A stretch of 64,000 nucleotides of DNA from Lanius collurio (lineage: Eukaryota; Chordata; Aves; Passeriformes; Laniidae). The notes beneath the pieces were generated by a model. The model had not been told where the DNA came from and searched no databases. It saw nothing but the letters and a program-made list of their open reading frames with translations. The position numbers were made by a program, and so were the translations under genes. Location: positions 20,595,624-20,659,623 of the forward strand of contig JACBWW010000004.1 in assembly GCA_020086605.1 (NCBI GenBank), read 5' to 3'. This document shows positions 28,001 to 39,700 of this stretch, in pieces. Every line of letters starts with the position of its first letter. Positions within the stretch are counted from its first letter, which is position 1.

Positions 28001-31000
28001 AGGGGAATTTTAAGTTAAGCATCATTCAGAAAGGGGAACTTTCTTTAATAACAGAGAAAACAAAAAAGTATAGGTGAAGTGTCTCCCTGAGAGATTGGTA
28101 TGCTTGAGGTGCCTTTGGAAAACATACATCCTGGAAGAAAATTTTGCCTTCAGTTTTATGTTTATTTGGCTGTTTGGTATTTACAGCTGCAGAGTTTGAA
28201 AACTTGCTTATTTTTAAAATTTCATCTCACCACTTCACTATGAGATAGGAAGTGGTTTCTCCTGTTATCCAGATTTTGGGACTTGATGTATAAGATATTA
28301 AGCATGAGATCACACTGGCGTGTCTGGTATGATGAGTATGCTTTTTGAACCTTTTTTCTTTTAAACTCTAAACCATTAACAAAAGAGGCACGGTGCAGAT
28401 AGCTTTTCCAGGAAAATAAATTTTTGTAGAACAACTTTAAGGGCCCTGTACTGTCCTTAAATTTCACAAAAGTACAACACTCTCTTATTTGAACAGTCTT
28501 ATACGTGGAGGCAGTTTTCTTTTAAAAATTAGTTCTTTAGCATTTCTCTTCAGATCTGAAACTGGATTGGTTTGGAAGCTGTGAATTAACTCAGAATATA
28601 TCTATTGAAAGGACTTGTTAAGAGGTATATTGCTGCTTTACATTCTTTTCAGTATTGTTGATGGTGTCATTCTTCATTCCCCTAAACCCATTGCTTGTAA
28701 AACTAATGCACTGTGAAAAAAGTTTGTTTGGGGGACTTTTTTAAAAAATCTTTGTAGGTATAAGTTCAGCTTAATGAAATATCTATATATTGCTGGTAAA
28801 GCAATCAGCAGTGTATGGATCACGACTCCTTTTTCAGATGAACAGTCCTTACTTTAAATAGTCCCAACAGTCTTACTTGCAACAGTTCTTATTGATTTAC
28901 CATGTTGTGCTTTAGTAAGGGAATGAATCCACAATGCTTCTGTCCTGCTTCAGTCATTGACTCTTCATCATCTCTCGTAACTGACCCTTGCTGAAATCTC
29001 CATGTGGCTTGCAGTGGAATTTTTAGACAATGTCTCTTGTCTTCTAAAGTATCCTTAAATAATTACTTCTTTTAACTATACAAGTCAAAATTTTGGAGTA
29101 ATATTCTCTTGAATTTTGACAACTAGTAAGTGTGGAATGCAGGTGGAAGTTGCCTAATTACTGTAGCTTTTAACTTGATGTACTTCCTGTGTCCTCAGTA
29201 TACCTGGAAGTGCTTTAGTTTTTTAGCTTGAGTTTGTTGCCACAGCTTGTGTTTAACTTGCATTTCTTTGGACAGTCTGTCTGTGACTTACCTTGTCGTG
29301 GTAAATTTCCTAGCAAGGAGTCCATAAAGCTGTAATAGAAACTTTAAATTGTAGTTCTGTTTTTGAAGATGAATTGTTTTTGCAGACCCTTTTCACCTAC
29401 TTCATCATGGAGCAACAACATTCACTAGACAGTTTTGAATCTTTAAAGCTTTACAATAATAAAAGGTCATTTGGACTAAGAGGGACAAATCTTGAAATTT
29501 TAACAAATACTGTAACCTGTTGAATCAAAGGATGTTTTGTTTCTCACTAGGTTTGAAAGTTCTCTTTTTTCGATACCACTGTTTTATATTTAAAATAAGA
29601 TAAGCTACTACAGGTGGATCAGTTTGGTGACTGTGTTCTTCTTTCTGTGAATTCTGAGTTAGATTATTACAGAATTTACATGTACAGTAGATTGCATTTT
29701 CAACATTATGTAATGGACAAGGTTCTTATTAGTGCTTTAAGTAAGGTATTTGAAGAAAGCTTTATGGATAGGTTTTTATTAGTCTGTGCAGAGTATTGAA
29801 GGATGAAATGGTTTGGTGGACACTTTCTGAGTTAGTTCCATAAAAGGAAGAAGGAAGATACTAAAAAAACTTGTTTGTTGAGTTTTTTTTGATGTGATAC
29901 TGTGCCTTGATGTGGGAAGAGCAGTATTAGGGGAATATGAATGAAATTCAAATCATGAACAATGCTTCCATTTCAAGAACTACGTAGCGCTGTTTTTGAC
30001 TGGGCTAAGCTGGGCTGTTTCTAGACACCTAATTTGTCTTGAAGTACAGTCAGAAGAGGACTAATAGAAGCAAAAATGAAAGCTACGTTTTTCATGTAGG
30101 CAATCACTTAATTACATCAGATTGAAAGCCCCTGCTTTTAGGTTCTGGGCAAAATACTTTGCCTAATGCTGTGGCAGTCCCTGTCTCTGTGCTTTTGCAC
30201 CTACTGGAGGCAGGCATGTGAAGTCTTAGTAGCTGCAAAACGGCAGTTGCTTGGTCAGTGGTGTGTGGAGTGCAGCACTTGACAAACTTTGCAACATGGC
30301 CTGTTACCTAGGTGTTTGCTTCTGGAAAAAATGCTAAATGGGGAAGAGGTCTGGGGACAAGGGAAACTTGCTGCAGGCTTTTACTTGAAGTCTTCTATTT
30401 TGGGTTTTCTTTTTCTGTAATGAGTGCATCCAGACTGGAGGATGCAGATGGATCTGTCTCTGAATCAGTCTAGCCACCTATCTTCTGGGCTTGGAGCTGC
30501 CTCACACAAACAACATGGAGGAGAAATATGGTGTAGCATTGGGTGCTAGAACTCACCTGAGAGGCTGTCTTTTGGAGGAATTCAGACACAGTGAAGGCTA
30601 CTGCTTGACTTGCTGTTTAAAGATACTTGCTCTGTGTGGAAAGAAAAACACAAATCCCAAAATACAGAGGTGGCTGCACAGAAGTCAGAGTAAGCAAAGA
30701 ATTGAGAGAAGGTTCTGAGGCACATCTTGCATTTTGTGAGCTATACCTGTCTGTAGCTCTAGAAGACTCGGGGGCAAGAGGGAAATAAACTTTTAGTAAA
30801 TCATGGACACTGTATATACAAATCCTAAGTAAACCTTGTCTGTCCAGTTACGCTTACACAGCTTCCCTATAGAATACTTACTGGAAGTATTTCTGCTATC
30901 TTCTTAACCTTTTGGTTTGCAACTCAAGACTTTTGAAAAAGCTGAAATCGGACTGTGGGTTGAGTTTAAGTCAATGAAAGGGCAGACTGTTGCCAGGAAG

Positions 31001-34000
31001 GATGACGATGCGTGACTCTTCCTTTCCCTTACGTTGGCACAATTGTGTGTGCAGCTGCATAGTATGAAAAAGCTTAAAGTTACTCTGGGTTTTCCTAAGC
31101 TTTACTTCGTCTTGTTTTCACAACATCCCTTGTATCAAAACACAGTTTTGGCTGGGTGGGTCTGGCAATAAAAGAGAGCTGCCTTCTCAGCAGCAGCATG
31201 TACCCTAGATTTATTTAGACTAGCTGCCAAACTGAAGCTTTAGATTGTCATTCGTCTCTGACCTACACTAAATATATTGATGTTTCTTTTTCTATGGCCA
31301 TTCTGGCTGATTATCTCCCCAGGTAGTGCTTTAGCTTCTGTTTTGCTAACTTTGTGTTTCTTCATGACTTTGTGCAGCTGTAGCTAATGTAAGACCTGAA
31401 TAAGTGTTTGACCATTTTGGTGCAAAAGCTGCATTTGGTGTATTGTTCAGTATTTTAAATGGTTGGATTTTGAGGTATTCCTGTGTTGGATTTCATATTC
31501 AGGAAGGGAAGTTTGATAGCTGGTGAAACTGCTAAGGTTATAATCATATGCTTAGAGCATTCATAGCCCTGGCTGTACTTCTAGAATCTTTTGACATATG
31601 AATTGTAACTGAATAAGATAGACACTTCCTTCATGTAAATAAATAGAAACATATATTCCCCACAAATACTGATATATACGCTCTTGCCTCTGTGGGTTTT
31701 TTGGAAAAAGAATTTCTTGTGTTACTAGCAACAGATGTCTGTTTGGAACTGACAGAACAAGGAAGTAAACAAAATGCAGTGCTAAGGGATTTGATTAAAT
31801 GTTTTGTCGGTAATTCTTTCTTTCCTGAAAAGGATGTTTCTGTCACTGTGGTTCTGCCAATAATTTTAGTATCTACAGCTTAGGAGCGTGAGCTGGCAAG
31901 AAACACTTCTCTGAATCTGAATGTATAGGACTTTCTCAAGCTGTGCTGATGTAAGTCAAGTATGTCAGATTCTGCAGCCACAGAGAGTAATGGTTCATAG
32001 CTTCTATTGTCCTTATTATAATTTAAATAACATGGTTCTTGTGAATTTTGTAAATTTGATCTAATGAAAATGAATTATATGCTTATTTGCAAAATTTTAG
32101 TAGATTAGCTGGCTTAATGTGGAAATGACTGAGGTGTAAAGGAGATGTTGTGATGGTTTAACCTCAGCTGGCATCTAAAAATCAGAAAAGTGAGAAAACT
32201 TGTGGGTTGAGTTAAAGACAGTTTGACAGAAAGCAAAAGCCATGCACATAAGCAAAGCTAAACAAGGACTTTATTCAGTGCTTCCCATGGACAAGGCAGG
32301 TTGTTCAGCCATCTCCAGGAGAGCAGAGCCCCATTTTGTGTAATAATGACTTGAGAAGACCACACTCGGAATACCTCCCTCTTCTTTCTTATTTCCCCCA
32401 CCTTATATACTGAGCATGATGTCATATGGTCTGGAATATCCCTTTGATCACTGGGGTTCAGCTGACCTAGCTGTGCCCCCTCCCATGCACCCCCAGCCAC
32501 TTTTCCAGTGTGCCAGTACAAGGAGCAGAAAAGGCAGAGTAAGAGCTGCTTGGCAGTAACGACATCATCTTTATATTATCAACACCATTTTCAGCACAAA
32601 TCCAAAACACATCCCCATATTAGCCACTGAGAAGAAAATTACCACAGCCAAAACCAGCACAGATGTTTTGGTAACATCTTTTCTCTTTTTTTTTTTTTAG
32701 AGTGCTACATAATGGCCTGTAAATTACAAATATCCTTCATGCTTCTGTAATAAGATGGCCAAAAGAGTATTGTCACACTTTGGTTATAGGTAACATGTGC
32801 AGTCCATAAGTACATGTCAGACTGAAGTATTCCATTTGAAGACTGAAGACTTCAGACTGAAGTATTCTTTTCAATTCATTAGTTCATTACAGCCAATAAT
32901 CAGCTTTTCAGTAACAAACACCTTAGATTTAAAAGTCCTGTATACCACAGAGATGGGCCACCACATCCCCATGTATCTTGCTTTTATATAGAATTTATTT
33001 ATGTTACTGAATTACAAGACTTCTGAAAAACAGCTTGTGACTGTCCTCTACCATTGTAGCATAAAAAGACAAAAAAGCTGCTAAAGCTGGGACTGAAATT
33101 GCTGCCTTCTGTATAAAACTGAGAAAGATTTAATAGGCATAACTGGGAATCTGCTTTCAAACTTTTAAATCGGTTAATTGCTTATCTGGATTATATGAAC
33201 CCAAATGAGGCATAGAATTATGATTTACCTTTTGGGGCTGAGGGATGAATGTCCTGCTTATCTATCACAGGTCACTTGGAGTGCTTTTAACTGAAAATAT
33301 TACAAATTCTTAAGGACTTCTGTAGACTGTTTGTGAAAGGCATGCAAATCACAGCTACTGACATGCTTTTGTGTGTGTGAAGTTTTCTTTATATGTTTCC
33401 TTTTTAATGCAAAAATTCTTTTAGAAGTTAGTAGTTTCTTCCATGTTCATAACTGGGTATTCAGACTGCTTTGTTCCTGCATTTTATCTGAACCTGATAG
33501 GAATTACTCTTAACACTGTCAACATTTTTTTCTTACATAGAGCTTTCAGATTTGGGAACAAATCTAGTACAGGTATTTCACAGTGAATAGCTAGTAGCTG
33601 GAAGTGATGCAAGCATAATATGAATACTTGGTCGTTTTGGGTTTTTGTGTTTTTTTTGGTTTTTTTTTTCTCTGCAAAGTAAATTCTGGCTTGTCGGTCA
33701 CATTTGCTAAATTCACAAGGGTATCATTCTGTAGATCCATTCAGATACCTGAAAATCAGTCTGTATATTTTTATGGTAGAGTCAGAATGTTTTAAATAAG
33801 ATTAAAAACTGTGTGTGGGAAGAAGGCCAGAGCTTGGCTTAGAGTTGAGTCAATGTTCTGATAATCACTTCTAATGGCTAAACACAACTTTGATGGCTAA
33901 ATCACCTGGCTGAGCATGTAAATCACTCTGCTGTCTTTCCAACAAGGCCTCATCCTTGAACAAAGCTGTCAGCTCTGATGGCTGCTATAAGCAAGGAGAT

Positions 34001-34495
34001 CCTGAGTGCTAGAAATTAATACTTGTCAATGAATACAGTATTCAGTGAAACACATGAATACTTAGGCTTTGGGAGTCTCATTCTAGAGAGAGAGTAAAGG
34101 TACTGCTATAGAAAAAAAGAAATTAACTTCACAGCTGTGAATTTCATTGCTGAGGGTGCTCTGCAGTGAGTAGTTTTTGTGGCCAGACTAGACCTTTAGT
34201 AAGAAACATAAAAGGGTATTAAGTGCTTATTTTTGAATCTCAAATTGGCTCTGTTTTTTTCCATGACAATATTCCTACATTCAAAATCAAAGTCTTTTCA
34301 TATAAAACGTACATGTATTTTCCCATAAGTTTAAATCCTGTCTATTCTTTTTTAGTGGCATCATTGCTATTTAAAAAACGTTCTGTCACAAGCATAAAAG
34401 AAAGAAGACAAATGTGGTAATATTTTTCTTTATTTTTACAGGGTAACTTACAGCTTCTGCAGAGCTGCCTGACAGTGTTAAATGGTGACACATAA
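12982..34495 (+). CDS. SNX6: Sorting nexin 6, coding exons 2-13 (first exon in assembly gap)
   Basis: SNX6 is a SNX-BAR protein: with SNX1 or SNX2 it forms the endosomal tubulating coat (ESCPE-1, retromer-associated) that retrieves cargo such as the cation-independent mannose-6-phosphate receptor to the Golgi, and it links to dynactin. Twelve exons with consensus splice sites join in frame into 388 codons. The human protein is 406 residues, so exactly the first 18 residues are missing; they would be encoded by an exon inside the N gap at 8831-9182. With that numbering the PX domain covers about residues 26-173 (exons 2-6) and the BAR domain about 203-406 (exons 7-13). The C terminus ends VLNGDT, as in SNX6, and the sequence follows SNX6 rather than SNX5. 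Intron 12 is the longest fully visible intron (about 6.5 kb) and carries an antisense solo LTR. No frameshift or stop was seen. Confidence 0.97.
13655..14545 (-). mobile_element. CR1 LINE 3' fragment in SNX6 intron 2
   Basis: The + strand begins ACAGAATCACTTAGGTTGG, the reverse complement of a CR1 3' end, and continues with the usual CR1 landmarks in order: an AAGACCTCTAAGAT stretch, CCTCTGGTGAAGAAATTTTT, CCTCTTGTCACGTCACCTGT, TCTGGACACGCTCCAGCACC, TCATTGATAAAGATAACTAA. The element therefore lies on the minus strand and is 5'-truncated, as most CR1 copies are. It explains the overlapping reading frames at 13967-14483. Confidence 0.9.
14810..14920 (+). CDS. SNX6: SNX6 coding exon 3 (residues 54-90)
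   Basis: 37 codons, phase 0 at both ends, acceptor TTTTAG, donor GTAAGT. It contains [17 protein letters not shown], the PX-domain strand and helix, and ends EDYAGYI. A CR1 fragment ends about 265 bases upstream of its acceptor. Confidence 0.97.
16446..16567 (+). CDS. SNX6: SNX6 coding exon 4 (residues 91-130)
   Basis: Starts [20 protein letters not shown], the proline-rich loop and helical insertion characteristic of SNX5/SNX6-type PX domains, then [10 protein letters not shown]. It ends with two bases of an Ala codon completed by exon 5. Donor GTATGT. Confidence 0.96.
18535..18658 (+). CDS. SNX6: SNX6 coding exon 5 (residues 131-172)
   Basis: Acceptor TTTTTAG; completes Ala131 and continues [19 protein letters not shown] to HVFLEYNQD, the end of the PX domain. 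Donor GTGAGT. Confidence 0.97.
19930..20025 (+). CDS. SNX6: SNX6 coding exon 6 (residues 173-204)
   Basis: 32 codons in phase 0, [20 protein letters not shown] to SGVK: the basic linker and amphipathic segment between the PX and BAR domains, which in this family helps membrane binding. Acceptor TTTTTCAG, donor GTGATT. Confidence 0.96.
21345..21450 (+). CDS. SNX6: SNX6 coding exon 7 (residues 205-239)
   Basis: Starts [20 protein letters not shown], the first BAR-domain helix. It ends with one base of the Asn codon finished in exon 8. The acceptor is preceded by an unusually pure run of 21 T (21319-21339) and then GGTAG. Confidence 0.96.
23281..23356 (+). CDS. SNX6: SNX6 coding exon 8 (residues 240-264)
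   Basis: Acceptor TTTTCTAG, donor GTAAGA. Reads [20 protein letters not shown] then STDIC, a BAR helix; the last two bases start a Lys codon completed by exon 9. Confidence 0.96.
24637..24676 (+). CDS. SNX6: SNX6 coding exon 9 (residues 265-278), 40-base micro-exon
   Basis: Short exon between GCACAG and GTATGT encoding [14 protein letters not shown] with the split Lys codon. It is recognisable only from the family sequence; the join to exons 8 and 10 keeps frame. Confidence 0.95.
25811..25897 (+). CDS. SNX6: SNX6 coding exon 10 (residues 279-307)
   Basis: 29 codons, phase 0, [20 protein letters not shown] to SQAAK, acceptor TTTTCCAG, donor GTGAAT. Part of the BAR domain. Confidence 0.97.
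26788..26947 (+). CDS. SNX6: SNX6 coding exon 11 (residues 308-360)
   Basis: 53 codons plus one base, beginning [20 protein letters not shown] and ending EKISESAKQ; a long BAR-domain coiled helix rich in Lys, Ala and Glu. Acceptor AATAG, donor GTATTT. Confidence 0.97.
27808..27893 (+). CDS. SNX6: SNX6 coding exon 12 (residues 361-389)
   Basis: Completes a Glu codon, then [20 protein letters not shown] to ELKHAK. Acceptor CTATAG, donor GTAATT. Followed by the 6.5-kb intron 12. Confidence 0.97.
32149..32661 (-). mobile_element. Solo LTR, ERVL-like family A, with 5-bp target-site duplication
   Basis: 513 bases from TGTGATGGTTTAACC to AAAACCAGCACA, i.e. TG...CA ends, flanked on both sides by GATGT (32144-32148 and 32662-32666). 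A 5-bp duplication fits the ERVL class. The sense strand is minus: the TATA box reads GTATATAAGG at about 32402-32411 on that strand. It sits in SNX6 intron 12, antisense to the gene. There is no internal viral sequence, so recombination between two LTRs has left one. Confidence 0.9.
34442..34495 (+). CDS. SNX6: SNX6 last coding exon 13 (residues 390-406 and stop)
   Basis: Acceptor TTTTACAG, 17 codons [17 protein letters not shown] and TAA at 34493-34495. The terminal residues match the SNX6 family end, so the gene is not truncated at this side. Confidence 0.96.
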   Translation, partial: GNLQLLQSCLTVLNGDT

Positions 34496-35115
34496 GCTAC
34501 GTTCCGTCCTCCCACTAACAAGGGCTGCCCTCCTCTGGATTTTGTTTTCATGACTTTAAATAGGCATTTACAGTTCCCTGGAGAAAACATTTGACAAAGT
34601 GCACATAAGCAAGCTTCTTCTTTCAAAAGAATTAAACACCTGAAAGTAGCTCCAGACTATATGAACAGCATACTTGTTATACATACATATTCATGTTTAT
34701 TTAATCATTATATGCTTTCATTGTTCAGAAACCAAATGCTCGGGTTTTGTGAAAATAGCCAATATAATAATGTTCATGTTACAAATACTATGATACGGCT
34801 GCAACCTTATTTACCTTTGTAAGTAATTTCTGAGGTTCACCATTTGAAGCACATTGTTCAAATGGCCTAAATATTACCATTAGATATTTGAATATTGTTA
34901 CTATAATGACATTGTATACACTTAGTTTTTTTTCCATGTACTTATATCAAAAAACTTATCTTTTTTTCAATTGTGAACATTTCTTAGAAATTTTGGAGAA
35001 CTTTGTGTAACCTTTATAACTATGATTTAAAAAGAAAAGCAGATGCATTAGTATGTTTGCCTTAACTTGTAGACTAATCCAATTATTGTAAAATAAATCA
35101 TGAAATCAGTGATTT
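34496..35115 (+). other. SNX6: SNX6 3' untranslated region (end inferred)
   Basis: AT-rich sequence directly after the stop codon with no other reading frame of note. An AATAAA at 35092-35097 is the clearest poly(A) signal near the end; the real cleavage site could be elsewhere, since no transcript data are available here. Confidence 0.55.
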
Positions 35116-36319
35116 TTCTAAAATCATGAAGACACTGTATCATCTATAAGCTTAGTATTTTCTAGTAAATTAGATTAATTTGTTTTTTTCTCTATTCACC
35201 ATGTAAAAACCATTGACTAAGTATTGGATTGGTCTGACACTATTTCCCCAGTACTTTTTCACTTGCATTCTCAGGTTTTATCAGTTTCTCTGTGACTTTC
35301 CTATTCAGTGTACCTAAATTGTTTTGAGCTTAGTGGTTGACTCTGCAGTTTCTTTGGCAGAAATACATTTGAGAGAACTTCCTGGGTTTCTTCCCAGAAA
35401 GGGGAAACAAAGTAGCAGAAGGGAGTTCAGAAGGTGCATAAACTATTAGTGAAAAGTAATACTGCACCACTGTGATACAGATAAAATGTTTTGCTTCAGG
35501 AAAAAAGTGAAGGTATCCCCTGTGAAGGAATGTGTGAAAAAAATCTCATTCTGCTAACTGGACTTAAGACATAGAGCTATGAATCTAATATCATTAGTTG
35601 TAATGATGGGTCTCTCTTACTTGAACCACGAACCTTTTCCAGAGGTGCTGTTACGTTGTGTAATTTCAGGATGTCATAAAATTAGGCTTTACTTGATGAA
35701 TTGCTCTTCACAGCGGGATTGCTGCTTTGAGTTTGTAGGCCTTCAGCTGAGCATCGAATTTTGGGTGAATGGTATGGCTGGAAATGCAGATCAGTGTAAG
35801 TCAATGTCTCTATGACTACAGATGCCCTGTACTGCCACACACGGGTGTGTGGTTTGTTTTATTTTCCTCAAATAGGGTGCATTGCACAGTGTAGTATACT
35901 TACCCTGCTGCCTTGCACATTAAAACACTGCAAAGGCAGAGGAGTTTGCATTGTGCATTTATTTGTGTCCTCATCACCTCAGGCTTCCATGACCAGTGCC
36001 CAGTGGCTCTTGGCAATTTACCTAGTACAGAGAGTATTCCCAGCAATCCCTCCTGCCCTAATACTGTGCTGTTCATCTTCTCAATATAACAGGTATAATT
36101 CCTAAGGAACTCATCTATAAATAGACTATAAGGGACAAAGATGACAATGTATATACAGTTAACAATATTGTAAATATTTTAAGTAGGATGTGGGAACAGT
36201 TTTTAGATTAGTCCTCGCTGTTGAGTGTTACCAGCTCATTAAATTTTTTCCAAGCCTCTTGGTATTGGGTGTGTCTCTTAAAGCTCTAACTCTGTAACTC
36301 TGTAAAGAAGTGCTTAAAA
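35116..36319. other. SNX6-EAPP spacer
   Basis: AT-rich; two overlapping-by-context frames at 35579-35815 and 35812-36105 show no family resemblance or codon pattern I can support. No repeat recognised. Confidence 0.45.
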
Positions 36320-36780
36320 TGTGACCCGAGGACTTGCAGCTCCAAGGAGAAAAGGGAGAAGACCCGCCCGCCCGGTCCTCGCAGCGGGGCGGCCCGGGAG
36401 CGGCGGGGCCCCGCTCTGGCCCGGGCCGTGGCGGCGGGAGCGCCTTTCCCGGGGCGGGGCCGCCGGAAGCCGCAGGGCGCCCGGAAGGGGCCGGGCCGGG
36501 CCTGCTTGCGGAAGCGGGCGAGCGGCGGCACCATGAGCCGCCTGCGGGAGGAGGACGATCCGTACGTGGTGGAGGAGCCCAGCGACGAGGAGCGAGCGCT
36601 CAGCAGGTGCCTGGAGCTGCCGGCCGAGGGGTGGGCTCGGGCCGGCGGGCCCCGCTCGGCGCCTGGCGTGTCCCGGTGGCGACGCTGGCGGTGCCAAGCC
36701 GTGCGGGCCGCGGCTCTCGCCCGACCCTAGGTGCCGGCCCCGGGCTGCCTGCGGAGTGCAGGAGGATCGGCCTCGCATCA
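36320..36780 (+). promoter_or_regulatory. EAPP: CpG island promoter of EAPP with GC box and ETS-type sites
   Basis: Dense CpG stretch starting about 200 bases before the EAPP start codon and running past exon 1. A GC box GGGGCGGGGC is at 36451-36460. CCGGAAG ETS/GABP-type motifs are at 36463-36469 and 36481-36487, with a related GCGGAAGC at 36508-36515. There is no TATA box. Long frames on both strands here (for example minus 36314-36958) are GC-driven shadows. Confidence 0.8.
36533..36606 (+). CDS. EAPP: EAPP coding exon 1 (residues 1-25)
   Basis: 74 bases from the ATG; ends with AG of a Ser codon before donor GTGCCT. Encodes the acidic N terminus DPYVVEEPSDEERALS, which matches the family. 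Confidence 0.95.
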
Positions 36781-39700
36781 GCCGTGGCGATTTTCTTGAA
36801 ACCGGCCCATTTATATTACTGAGCGCACAGCTTCCTGCGCGGCGAGAGTTGCAGGGGATCGTGGCAGGCCGCACGCAGTCGGCTGAAGCTCGTTTGTGCT
36901 TAAATTGGAGTTTTAATATCACTAAGCTAATAAAGTGTTTTAATATGTACTTTGCCAATAAACGTAGGAATAAGTGCTTTCCAGTGCCCCCACACAGTTC
37001 AGATGTTTGTTCTCCAAGTGGCTGTCCACGTTTTAGCCTATTCGTAATAATTAGGTGTGTAACACTTAAAATGTTTGTAGCTCAGAGGATGAGGTGGACG
37101 TGCTGCTACATGGCACTCCTGACCAGAAGCGGAAGCTGATACGGGAGTGCCTGACTGGGGAGAGCGAGTCTTCCAGTGATGATGAGTTCCAAAAGGAGAT
37201 GGAAGCAGAACTGAACACCACCATGAAGACTATGGAAGGCAAATGGAAATCGCCGGAAATGGGTAAATCACGCTTAACATCTGCTTGCATATGAAATAAT
37301 GCATTATGTCTTAGTGGCCCAATCATCTTTAGGTTTTGGTTGTGCAGTTGAGAATACATAGCAGTATTTACACCAGCACATTTATACAGCACAAAATAGG
37401 AGTTTGGTGCAGAGTGGCTGTGACTGCTTGGCAGTTCATCTAGGACTTTTTTGAACTTCTGTGGCCCTGAAATTTTGAAGGACTTTTTTTAGTGAATTTT
37501 ATTGTAATCAAAGTTTGTAAAACAATGTGCCACACCTGTACTTCTTTCACGTGACTAAAGATGTCTTGTGTGTATTATGTAGGGCAGAGACAGGCATATT
37601 TAATGTAGTGTCCTCTGTGTCTGAAAGGGAGTGATGGGAGAAACTTTCCATCAGACTGTACCTTAGGTTCAACTTCGAGGGAGGGGAAGCAGCTTTGCTC
37701 TGAGAATGGCTATAAATGAAATAACACAAGGGTGTGGGAATAATTTGGGAGAGCTGTTGCTTAACACACCCAGCTAGAATAGAACACTCTGGACAGAGTA
37801 ACTTGAAAGTAAAGGATTGTTCTGGGCTATATACTTACTGTCATTTTAGTGGAGTGTTCTTACCACTTTTGATTTCACTTGCAGGCACTTCCTCAAGTAC
37901 TGGGCTGACTGGATCTGCCAGCACTTCAAAATACTATGATGACATTTATTTTGATTCTGATTCGGAGGATGAAGATAAAATAGGTAAATGATAGAGGCAA
38001 GAGGAGGGGATCTTTACAGTACCACTCACTCTCTCAGGTCATGTAAAATTGTCTTGCGGGGGGGGGGGGTAAGAGGCTGTTTTTGAAGGCAGCATTTTTC
38101 AGGGGAATTACCAGCCTGTATGATCTCAGTGTAGTTCCTGCAGTTTTATTATGAGTTCCATTGTAATGCTTTGGTGTTGTGCACTTAGAGGAGAGATGAG
38201 CCAGGCCTTTAAGTTCCAGTTTAGATTTATTGCAGGGATGCAAAATAAAAATTAGAAATTGTATCTTTTGATAATTTGTGTCTGATGGTTGTACACGTTG
38301 CACAAATTTTTCCAGATGCACACGATGTCCGTAAAAACAGAAAACATCAGCAACGTCGGATTCTCTCCAATGATGAGCTGCTGTATGACCCAGAAGAAGA
38401 CAGTAGAGACCAAGAGTGGGTAGACTCACAGAGAAGAGGGTAAGCAACCATAAATATTTGAATTGTAAGATGCTTAACATCAACTGAAAATTTTAAATGA
38501 AAATGGTAAGTATAGAGAAAAAGCCAATGCTGTCAAGTCCATGCAATGAAACTAATTTTTATATATAACTAATAGTATAGGAAACTGTAAAGCCCGTAAA
38601 ATGTTTTACGTGTATGTAATGGAAATTGAGACTTCAAAACTTTTAAAATCAGGATTTCCACATTCTGTATGCCAGTTTCGTTTGTAGATCTTATCTAAAC
38701 AACTATGCTGTGAATTAAAATGTTGCAAGATAATTTGATTGCTGATTAATATCTGTTTCTGATAAATACTGTATTTCCAGTTTTGGAAAATTTGATTTTA
38801 GCAAGCCATAGAATGTTCAGAAAAAACAGGAACAATAAAAAAACTACTTTAGTGAGGGTTTTTTGAAGGTTGAAGTAAAAAAATGTTTGTTTCAGCAGAG
38901 GTAAAATTTTCCACATAAATGTGTTGCATAATATGATGTGTGTTACCTGCAGAGATCGCACTTGAGACACCTGCCTTATCAGAGGAGAGGGTTATTAGGC
39001 ACAAATTCTCATGTCTCAACAAATGAAAATACTCTGTAAATGAAATGGTACTAGTATGTTTTCCTCTCACCTTATGATTTTTGTTGAGTTAATGAAAAAG
39101 GTGCCCAGAAGGAGCCAAGTATTAATTGGTGTACTTTAATGCAAAGAAAGGTTTGACAGTTGAATTGATAAGACCAACAGCAAGGGCATGTCCTTTCACT
39201 TTTTGTCTCCCCTTTCTCCTCTCTCGGATTGGTAGGTACCGTAACCAGAGAAGAGCACCGCGGCAGCGGCAGGCAAAACCTGCACCTGTTCCAAATAGTG
39301 ATGCTGTTCTGAATTGCCCTGCTTGCATGACAACATTATGCCTGGACTGCCAGAGGTAATAACAGTGAACAATTAGGGGTCTTTTTGTAACGTCTTTTTT
39401 CTGGTAGTAGTAGTATTAGTTTATTCAATTTGATCTATGGTTTTTTATCAATTCTGTCATGCAAGGTGGCCCTAATGAAGAGAAGGCAGGTAGATATGAA
39501 TCGAATTTAGGGTTGGATGCTGGTTTGTAAGAATGATGATCAGTTTAACCTGCAGTGTGGAGATGTGGGAGAACAGGATGGAATGTTAGCATAGTGGAGA
39601 AGGTAAATTTTTTTAAAAAATAGTCACCATGGAGACTCAACAGATATTTTATTTTAGGTAGATTGGGCTTTTTATCTATATATATATTTTGGCTTGATGT

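Noticed and set aside
36314..36958. 214-codon minus-strand frame over the EAPP promoter
   Set aside because: Overlaps EAPP exon 1 and its CpG island; Arg/Pro/Ala-rich composition is that of GC-rich DNA read in the wrong frame.
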